The position numbers and the translations under genes are program-made. Source: Symbiodinium natans (lineage: Eukaryota; Sar; Dinophyceae; Suessiales; Symbiodiniaceae). From it: 37,500 nt of DNA. The notes below the pieces were generated by a model. The model had not been told where the DNA came from. It worked only from the letters and a program-made list of their open reading frames with translations, and did no database searches. This document shows positions 30,422 to 37,500 of this stretch, piece after piece; within the stretch, counting starts at the first letter, position 1, and the number at the start of each line of letters is the position of its first letter. Location: assembly GCA_905221605.1 (NCBI GenBank), contig CAJNDS010002794.1:100001-137500 (forward strand), given 5' to 3'.

Positions 30422-33400
30422 GAGGAGGTCGAGCATCATTCCGATTTTGAGCCGGTCCCCTTCATGGAGTCCACCTGGAACGTGGTCCTCGTCATGGGCT
30501 GCTGCAGCCTCCTTCTGGGAAGCTTTTTCTGCCCCCGTTTTTGTTCTGCTCATATGGAGCGTCTTGCAGTTGCAGGTCCGTCCCCGCGCTGTGTAGCGTT
30601 TCCCACAAGAACGCCCTAAAACCCTAAACCCGAAACCCTAAACTCTAAACCCTAAACCCTAAACCCTCAACCCTAAACCCTAAACCCTCTACCCTCAACC
30701 CCAAACAAGAGCCCCAAAGGATTGACAGATGCTGGTCGGCTCGATGAGCTTCTTGGCATCCTCCTGATGCTCTGCAGCGCTGTGGTGCAGGCGGGGGCCT
30801 CGGAAAGGGGGGGCCCTGAGGGCGGTAACTGATCCGATCTTGGTTTGGGGTTTTAGGGTTTTCGGGTTTTCGGGTTTAAGGGTTTTAGGGTTTTCGGGTT
30901 TGAGGGTTTTAGGGTTTTAGGGTTTTAGGGTTTGAGGGTTTTAGGGGATTAGGGTTTTAAAAATTTTCGGGTTTGAGGGTTTTCGGGTTTCATAACCTAA
31001 GCCGCCAGCGTGAATACTTGTCCCAGGACCCCTCAGCCCCCCAAATCTCAGCCCCGGCAGTGGCCCAGGTGATGTTCGGGGTGGTGCTCTTATCCAGGGA
31101 TTTCCAAGGAGCACCCTTTGAGAACAACCTGGAGAGTGCTTCGCGATGGAGGCGGTCGCTGGCGCACAGACGCTTTGATGCCGTTACGCTCTAGAAAATG
31201 TTGGGGCTAGGGCTGGGGATCTGGGTTTAGGGCTTCAGGGTCAGGTTGGGTTTTTCTTGCGCAGGATGCCAGGTGAGCCTTGACGCGATTCATGGAGTTG
31301 TTGCAGGTGTTTTAGGGGTTTTAAGTGCTGCTGGGCGAACGCTTCAGGGCTGCTGAGACTGAGACTTCTGTCCTCGGAGTCCTTGAGAGATGACCATGAG
31401 GTTTATACTAACAGCTCCTTAATGGGGATTGTACTAGGGGAGGTACGATAATCCCTACTCAGGATTGTTAGTAGAAGGGGAAGATCCCAAGGCAATGCCA
31501 AATCGCAAGGTCACCTTCATCTCCACGTCCTGAATGGCCACAAAAGGCTTTGGAGTACTTGAGCTCCTAAACCCTAAACCCTAAACCCAAACCCTAAACC
31601 CTAAACCCTAAACCCTAAACCCTAAACCCCAAACCCTAAGCCCTAAACCCTTAGCCCTAGGCCCTGAACCCTAAACCCACCGCTCTCAAAGCACATCCCA
31701 GCAGAGGTCATCTTCATATGGACTTGGCCGAGACAAGCCTTGTCTCCCGCGTGTGCAACATAGATGAGTCTTTGATTGTCTCTGTGGGCCAGGCACCCAG
31801 GGTTCGGGTTTAGGGTTTCGGGTTTGGGGTTTAGGGTTTCGGGTTGAGGGTTGAGGGTTTAGGGTTGGGATGTTCCCCCGTATACTACGAGGCCTGAATA
31901 GGGATTATAATGGGGGTACCAGAATGTCCATGAAGGACTCTTGGTATAAGGGGGAACATTCCAAGTTTCGGGTGTAGAAAGCGCTTAGAGAGCTTTTGGG
32001 TTTCGAGGCCCTCGGTCCGAGGTTGTGAGAGTGAAGCGCCCTTGCCCTTTGCATGTCTGCGATGTGTTTAGGGTTTAGGGTTTAGGGTTTAGGGTTTAGG
32101 GTTTAGGGTTTAGGGTTTAGGGTTTAGGGTTTAGGGTTTAGGGTTTAGGGCTTGTACTCTTGGATTGAGGAAACCCAGCCAATCATCCCTGAACACGTTT
32201 TCAATCTTACACCCCGAAGCCCCTCAACCCCCTAAACCCCCTGAAGCCCTACAAGCCCCTAAACCCAGAAATCCCTGCCCGGCCCTATCCTTACACCCTA
32301 AACCCCTAAACCCTAAACCCTAAACCTTAAACCCGAAACCCGAACCCCTAAACCCCTAAACCCCTAAACCCCTAAGCCCCCAGACCCCTGAACGGACCCG
32401 CCTGATTTCCTTGAGCAGGCCTCCCTCCTCGGCGAGATCAACTCCTTCCTCGGAATGGCAAAGCAAGATCTCGCTCGCCCGGACTTCGCGCCCGGCTTGT
32501 GGCTGCGGGGCTTATGGGGGATTAGGGGTTTAGGGATTTAGGGTTTAGGGGTCTAGGGTTTCGGGTTTAGGGTTTTTCGGGTTTAGGGTTTAGGGCTGAA
32601 TTAGGGTTTAGGGCTTAGGGCTTAGGGGTTTAGGGTTTAGGTGTTCAGGGGTTAAGGTTTAGGGTTTATTCGCGAGTTTGGGGCCTGCAGTGGGTGAGGC
32701 ATGGTGGGTGGAGGGCTCGGGGGTGTTCTCATCCTCAAGCTCAAGACGCTTCCTAAACCCCAATCCCCAAACCCCAAACCCCAAGGCCTAAACCCGAACC
32801 CTAAACCCTAAACCCTAAACCCTAAACCCTAAACCCTCAACCCTGAACCCTAAACCCTAAACCCTAAACCCTAAACCCTAAACCTTAAACCCTAAACCCT
32901 AAACCCTAAACCCTAAACCCTGAACCCCAAACCCTAAACCCTACACCCTAAACCTATAAACACCCAGACGAAACCCCACACCAGATAGCTCAGGCTATCC
33001 ATGCTGTGCGTGATGCTCTGGTGCCTCTTCCTATGCCAGGAGTTTCGCTCCATTTGGCTCACTGTCGAGGTCTGGTTTAGGGTTTATGGTTTTAGGGTTT
33101 AGGGTTTAGGGGGGGTTTCAGGGTTGAGGGGTGCTGAGTTCAGAGGTTGGGAAGGGGTGGCCGGGGGCGCCATGGACAGCAGGTTGGATGCTAAGCAATC
33201 AGCCCTAAACCCCAAAACCCTGCAACCCAGACGTCCTAAACCCTAAGCCCTAAACCCTAAACCCTAAAGCCTAAACCTCCATGAACAATACTTCTTGGTT
33301 GTTTGCATCAAGCCCCTGAATCTCCAGAAAGCTGCGTCAACAAAACCCGCATCCAATCCCTCCCCTCACCCTCTGGAGGCAGTCCTCGGCATCCCCATTC

Positions 33401-35300
33401 GCAAGCTCACCGCATTCAAGGAGGGCGCGCATTCTCGGGTCCGTGGCTTTTCGTCGCCCTAAAGTGGTGAGGGCTCAGGGTTTAGGGTTTTCGGGGTTTC
33501 AGGGTTTAGGGTTTCAGGGTTTGAGGGTTAGGGGTGTTGGGGTAGTTCCTATGATACTCAACAGGTTTCTCTTTCGAGCCGCACCCCCCGTGATAGAGGA
33601 CGGCCGATTCGATCACATCTCACGTGGGCGATGGCTGCTCTTCATGCTCACCCGTCTGGTGCCCTGAAGGGTTTAGTGGTTCAAGGTTTCGGGGGTCTAA
33701 GGGTAGTTACATGGGCCCAATATGGTCCCTTACCTCCTTTAGTCTGGTGCCCGAGTTGAGGGGTTCAGGGTTTAGGGTTTAGGGTTTAGGGCTTAGGGTT
33801 TAGGGTTTAGGGTTTAGGGTTAGTGGTTCAAGGTTTCGGGGTCCTGTGGCCGTGGGGCGCAATGGCAAGACGGATCTTGAGCGAGGGGGGGTTCAGAAGC
33901 AGGCAGGTCTCGGACCCGCTCCCTAATTCGGCTCAACCAACGCGTTTAGGGTTTAGGGTTTAGAGGGGAATGGGGCTGTCCCGCAAACCCCCCAAAGGTG
34001 TGTGGCCCCGAAACCCTAAACCCTAAACCCTAAACCCTAAACCCTAAACCCTAAACCCTAAACCCTAAACCCTAAACCCTAAACCCTAAACCCTAAACCC
34101 TAAACCCTAAACCTTAAACCCTAAACCCTAAACCGTAAACCCTAAACCCTAAACCCTAAACCCTAAACCCTAAACCCTAAACCCCCCCTCCGGTTACAAA
34201 ACAAAAACCCTAAACCCTAAACCGTCCTCCCCACGTAGGTTCGGGCAGTGATTGCTGGGGTCCTGCTCTACGGGGGTGTGCTCTTCCTGGCGAGCACCAC
34301 CTCCATCCGAGACCTGATGCTGAATGCCGTCGGCCTGGGGATGCTTGGGTCCAGCTGGTACGCGTTTTGGGGTTCGGGCTCTCGGGCCCAGCTGTGCTGT
34401 TTAGGAAGGCCTAAGTTCATAGGGTTTAAGGCTTGCTCAAAGGATCCAACTTTCGTGCGTGGGGTGTGGAGGTGGGGGGGGGGGGTGGCAGCTGTTTCTA
34501 ACCATCGGGGTCTCCCTTTCTCACCGTCCAATCCCTCAGCGCGCTCAGTTTCGGTAAGTCCCCCCTCAAAACGGAACAACTTAAGATCCTTTGAGCCCCC
34601 CCTTCGCGAGAGACCGTACACCCTCCCAAGCCTTCCGAAATTGAATTCTGAATCTCAGGATCATCATGGAGGATGGGGCTGCGGAGGGGGTCCTGTGCTT
34701 TGGGGCTTGGGTAGGTTCAGGGCTTCAGGGTTTGGGTTTCGGTTGGCAAGATGTTCCACCTAGACCTCAGGATGCAGGGCGGCAAGGAAAAGTTGAGCAC
34801 CTCGGGGTCGTGAGGTGTACTTGGGGGTGTCGGAAAATAGGGGACCCCAAAGTAGGTAAGCAGGACCCCCAAGAAGGGGTACCCCTCACATGGTAAACCC
34901 CCGATTTTTGGGTGCATCCGGGCCTGCCCCCAGGTGGATGAGATGATTTTCAACAGCCTGATGCCGGTGAAGATGCAGAATGCGAGTCTCGGCCATGATT
35001 GAGATCAGAGACGTCCCATAAACGGTAAGCCTCAAAAGCCCTTCACTTGAAGCCCTAAACCTCTGACCCGAAAGCCCTAGCCCGAAACCCTAAACCCTAA
35101 ACCCCAAACCCCAAACCCCAAACCCCAAACCCCAAACCCTAAACCCTAAACTCTGCAGCAATGGGCACCCGCTCGTCATCTTCTCCACCACTGTGCCCTG
35201 AAGCTCGGCCCAGGCCGCCCTTGAAGCACTCACAAGTTTTGATATCCTTACGTGCCTGGAAGACGAATGTCAGCATGAATTCATGAGTTCATCAGTTGCC
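30422..35300 (+). CDS. gene E: multi-pass membrane protein, at least ten short exons
   Basis: Proposed exons: ~30422-30521, 30729-30790, 31069-31171, 31707-31792, 32419-32498, 32994-33069, 33379-~33455, 33565-33658, 34239-~34361, 34934-~34981 and possibly from 35214. Phases close from the first through the sixth and from the eighth to the ninth. Membrane-type segments include TWNVVLVMGCCSLLLG, LDELLGILLMLCSAVVQ joined to VMFGVVLLS, MLCVMLWCLFLCQEF, WLLFMLTRL, and VIAGVLLYGGVLFLAST. Landmarks I recall from a widespread dinoflagellate membrane family are W-R-R-S-L-A-H, SLVSRVCNIDESL, TTSIRDLMLNAVGL and VDEMIFNSLMPVKMQ. No biochemical function is known to me. Donors are GC (30522, 30791, 31172, 31793) or GT (32499, 33070, 33659). 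The ends of exons 7, 9 and 10 and both gene ends are unresolved. Confidence 0.6.
30614..30708. repeat. CCCTAAA array before gene E exon 2
   Basis: C-strand heptamers with CCCTCAA and CCCGAAA variants, ending 20 bases before the acceptor. Confidence 0.9.
30840..30990. repeat. TTTTAGGG / TTTTCGGG tract after gene E exon 2
   Basis: G-strand octamers (GGGTTTTA, GGGTTTTC, GGGTTTGA), about 50 bases after the donor at 30791. Confidence 0.9.
31406..31488. mobile_element. short TIR element family 2, copy E
   Basis: TACTAACA ... TGTTAGTA is a perfect 8-bp inverted repeat (31406-31413, 31466-31473). Inside are AATGGGGATTGTACTAGGGG and GGTACGATAATCCC; outside is GGGGAAGATCCC (31477-31488). It is inside the gene E intron between exons 3 and 4. 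Confidence 0.65.
31566..31680. repeat. CCCTAAA array before gene E exon 4
   Basis: About 16 C-strand units, 26 bases before the exon. Confidence 0.95.
31707..31792 (+). CDS. gene E exon 4
   Basis: This 86-base exon reads HLHMDLAETSLVSRVCNIDE and ends VSVGQ at CAG|GCACCC, a GC donor. It joins exon 32419 (ASLLGEINSFLGMAKQD) in phase 0. A CCCTAAA array precedes it (31566-31680) and TTTAGGG follows it (31795-31868). Confidence 0.6.
31795..31868. repeat. TTTAGGG / TTTCGGG array after gene E exon 4
   Basis: G-strand units starting within ten bases of the GC donor. Confidence 0.9.
31867..31959 (+). mobile_element. short TIR element family 2, copy F
   Basis: The outer arms ATGTTCCCCCGTATACTACG (from 31870) and the inverse of TTGGTATAAGGGGGAACAT (to 31959) match over about 25 bases with four mismatches. 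The core has AATAGGGATTATAATGGGGG and TACC, as in copies D and E. It lies within the gene E intron 31793-32418. Confidence 0.75.
32065..32395. repeat. TTTAGGG array then CCCTAAA array in one intron
   Basis: Twelve almost perfect GGGTTTA units (32065-32152) are followed, after 65 bases, by degenerate C-strand units (32218-32395). Exon 5 starts at 32419. The intron can fold back on itself. Confidence 0.95.
32518..32962. repeat. inverted TTTAGGG / CCCTAAA pair in gene E intron 5
   Basis: G-strand units at 32518-32670 start 20 bases after the GT donor. C-strand units at 32752-32962 end about 30 bases before the acceptor of exon 6. Confidence 0.95.
33075..33282. repeat. inverted TTTAGGG / CCCTAAA pair in gene E intron 6
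   Basis: G-strand units 33075-33125 begin six bases after the donor GAG|GTCTGG. C-strand units 33200-33282 lie about 100 bases before exon 7. A further G-strand tract follows exon 7 at 33470-33535. Confidence 0.9.
33760..34225. repeat. inverted TTTAGGG / CCCTAAA arrays in gene E intron 8
   Basis: G-strand arrays at 33760-33830 and 33943-33964. A long C-strand array at 34010-34184 (about 25 units) and 34206-34225 ends 14 bases before exon 9. Confidence 0.95.
34239..34361 (+). CDS. gene E exon 9: membrane helix and TTSIRDLMLNAV motif
   Basis: After CCCACGTAG|GTTCGG the frame reads VRAVIAGVLLYGGVLFLAST and TSIRDLMLNAVGLGM. The 3' end is uncertain: TAC|GCGTTT at 34362 is a GC donor that keeps phase, but it gives three more residues than expected before VDEMIF of the next exon. 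Confidence 0.6.
34827..34897 (+). mobile_element. short TIR element family 1, copy C
   Basis: GAAAATAGGGGACCCCAA, then GTAGGTAAGCAGGACCCCC and AAGGGGTACCCCTCACATGG and TAAAC. It is shorter than copies A and B, with degraded ends, and lies inside the gene E intron just upstream of exon 34934. Confidence 0.65.
35050..35152. repeat. CCCCAAA / CCCTAAA array
   Basis: C-strand units, about 60 bases before the exon candidate at 35214. That exon opens AALEALTSFDILTCLEDEC after GGCCCAG|GCC, and its end is unresolved. Confidence 0.9.
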
Positions 35301-35469
35301 AACACAGCCGAATCAAGGTACATTATGCTATTCTTCCCCCTCAGTGGGGTTGTTCGATTTTATGGACAACTATGTCGCATACCCATGTGCACCATCACCG
35401 GCAACAAAAGCGCTCTACTACCACTCGGTGAGATAGGAGGACATGACTGGAAACGAGGACGGATATGAG

Positions 35470-37236
35470 GAGGATGGGAGGAGGACAGATACGAGGAGGA
35501 CAGATACGAGGAGAGATGGCAGGAAAGGAGACGGCGGCTGCTCCGCAAAGCAGTGGCCGCATACCGCCAGAAGGCCTCTCACGTCTGCGATTGCGCAAAA
35601 AACAGTGGCTATTGAGCGGCCAGCAGCTTCTCGGGTCACCATCATACAGTGGCCAGGAGGCTTTTCAGGCCGGCGACTCCACGAAAAGAATGCCCTGAAA
35701 AAGAGCGGACATATAGCGGCCAGGAGACGTGTCAGGCCTGCGCTGCAATGCAGCGGCGAAACAGTGGCCTGGCCTTTCAGGCGCGAGGACACTGTTGCGT
35801 GTCGCGAAGCCGGACGCCCAAAAGCGACGACAGTCTCGTATTTTGCAAGGACAGACGCTTTGTGTTGCGTCACGATACACGCTCGGATGGAAACCTAGTT
35901 TCAGCTTGTCTGTGTAGCCTGATGATCATAGACCAAGCTCTTATCTTGGTTACGGAAAACATTAAGCCCAAGGTAGATGTCGTCTACGACATGACCAGCA
36001 GAACCCAGTTCTTCGCGAATCAACACTGGTGGTGGTTTGTGTTTCTCCCACACATGCGCGAGAGGAACGTGCAAGTTTAAGATTGCATTCTACATGTAGG
36101 AGCCGGGAACAACGTGCATTTTCGGTTTACGAGTAGGACGTCATCCATCTTTAGTCTTATTCCTTAATAGCAGGCTGTGCTTGGTTTGATCAGGTCATGC
36201 TACAAAGACAAGCTGAACCTGGGTTTCCGTCCAAGATAAGTGGATTGAGCTTGTTGTATTGTTCTTAATCGTGTTGCATAGTTGGGGCACGTGCTTGTGC
36301 GCGTGGACTTGAGGCTGCAACTCATTGCTAAGAACAAGGACGCCTGCAAGGTCTTGTCCCACAACCTGCCATGATAACACTTTTCTAGCTGAAGGAGCCA
36401 AGAGGAAAGGTGCACAGGGAGATCGGCAACCAGGCTCCACGGCAGATTATTGCTTCACTGCCTTCTGTGTACTTGGTAACTTGATAGCAGTTAGGAAGTG
36501 AAGATGATGTTGGATGAGCTGGCTGACTGCTTCGATTTTGCTTATCTCCTAAGTCGTGGCCGGCTTAGTCTCGCGCAGTCACCGCGTGGAATCTTTTCAA
36601 AAAAAATCACGCAGAGGCCCATTTCAGACTTGCTTGACGGAGCGACGCGGTCTCTCTCTGCATCGCTGGCTTGCAGCGAGTCGTCAGACGCAAGCCGGAG
36701 CCTCGGGAGTGCGCCGCCGTCAAAAGTGAGCCACCATTTCCTAGTGGGCAGCTTGGCCACGGATCCAGCGCAGGCTGTTGTAGTCCGCCTGTTGGTTTTG
36801 CTCTCCAACAAGACGCGGAACCGTTTGACACACGCCTTGAACGGCAATGGGGCGAAGCTTGTCGGCAGTAAGGTCTTGGCTGCGTCTTTTTTGAAACTGC
36901 TTCTGTAGTGGTGCTGCGTGCAGAAACATTCGTTGTGGCTTGGAATACTCGAGGAGCTTCGCCTGCTGCCGGAGTTCCTGGACGCCTTGCAGGAAAGGAT
37001 TCGTTAGATAGTATGAAGCACTCAGGAGGGGTTGTGAGCTTCGTCTTCTGCCTCAGTTCCTGGATGTTCTTCAGGAGCCTGTGGCGAGGCACGGCACGTG
37101 TAGCAATAGCACCGCGTGCTAGAGATCAGCCGTTTATGCTAGAAATCCCCAAGATGATGCGAAAATTGCATGGGCTTGGTTGGTTTTCAGACATGATCAT
37201 GGGTGGATGTATTCCCGTTGGTTCGCTTCCTTGCAG
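35470..37236. other. region without supported gene
   Basis: GAGGACAGATAC triplication (35466-35515). An irregular series of AGTGGCC/AGCGGCCAGGAG words covers about 35550-35790 and keeps several overlapping frames open by chance. The 36498 and 36908 frames have no splice borders or family resemblance. Confidence 0.35.
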
Positions 37237-37314
37237 GCGGCCCTGCAACAGGAACCGCAAATGGATCGTGCTGCTGCAAAAGCTGTGGAGCGGCACTTTG
37301 ACCAAGCTGCTGCA
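37237..37314 (+). CDS. candidate exon near right edge
   Basis: After CTTCCTTGCAG|GCG (T-rich, AG|G, phase 0) the frame reads AALQQEPQMDRAAAKAVERH and then FDQAAAE before a stop at 37315. It is Ala-rich and helix-prone, unlike the overlapping long frame. The donor is not resolved. It probably belongs to a gene continuing beyond the window. Confidence 0.4.
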
Positions 37315-37500
37315 GAATAAGCTGGACATGAAAGATTGCGCCAGATGCTTAGCCTTTCATGCCGGGTTTGTCTGTCTGTGCTAGCCGGGCGGGTGAGTAG
37401 CACATGTGATTCCAAAGTACGCGCTGGTGGAGGTTTCGTCTCGTAGGTTTCAGCTGCATTCGTGCTGATGTACTCTTGCATGATTCACAGGATCTAAAGA

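Noticed and set aside
32065-34225. True chromosome end
   Set aside because: Arrays are short, in both orientations, and have inferred coding exons on both sides, so they are interstitial.
36908-37384. 158-codon open frame
   Set aside because: It overlaps the better exon candidate at 37237 in another frame and has no recognisable domain.

Overview
This window looks like nuclear DNA of a dinoflagellate, probably a symbiodiniacean or close relative. The evidence is a WG-repeat protein built on the motif DGTVVTWG, many short exons, introns that often begin GC instead of GT, acceptors almost always followed by G (AG|G), and thousands of bases of plant-type telomere-like repeat (CCCTAAA/TTTAGGG) scattered inside introns. 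I recognised the families from memory; no search was run.

Every gene I can support is on the + strand, as expected of unidirectional dinoflagellate gene arrays. From left to right: a partial exon at the left edge (3-95); non-coding DNA with three giant AGT microsatellites (1.96-3.09 kb); gene A, a Sel1-repeat protein (about 5.4-8.1 kb); gene B, an unidentified protein of about 200 residues in nine short exons (9.4-14.3 kb); a WG-repeat protein probably spliced to a Thr/Ser-rich mucin-like tail (15.0-17.0 kb); gene C, the 3' part of a polycystin/REJ-like receptor with a GPS motif and five membrane helices (17.85-20.4 kb); gene D, a TIR-like 'WCIAEL' family protein in at least ten exons (21.5-25.7 kb); gene F, a six-exon acidic coiled-coil protein of about 140 residues (27.6-29.7 kb); and gene E, a multi-exon multi-helix membrane protein (30.4 to about 35.3 kb). 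A further exon-like segment lies at 37237.

Most of these genes are invisible to a plain ORF scan, because exons of 40-120 bases are separated by repeat-filled introns. I rebuilt them by joining AG|G acceptors to GC/GT donors in matching phase. The phases close for A, B, C, F and most of D and E.

The most unusual structure is the architecture of the introns. Telomere-like repeats tend to sit as CCCTAAA just before an exon and TTTAGGG just after it, so several introns have self-complementary ends. Many introns carry direct repeats across their splice sites. Two families of short (50-95 bp) terminal-inverted-repeat elements, plus a tandem array of 52-bp palindromic units, also lie largely inside introns. 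Together these suggest introner-like or MITE-like intron birth and growth.
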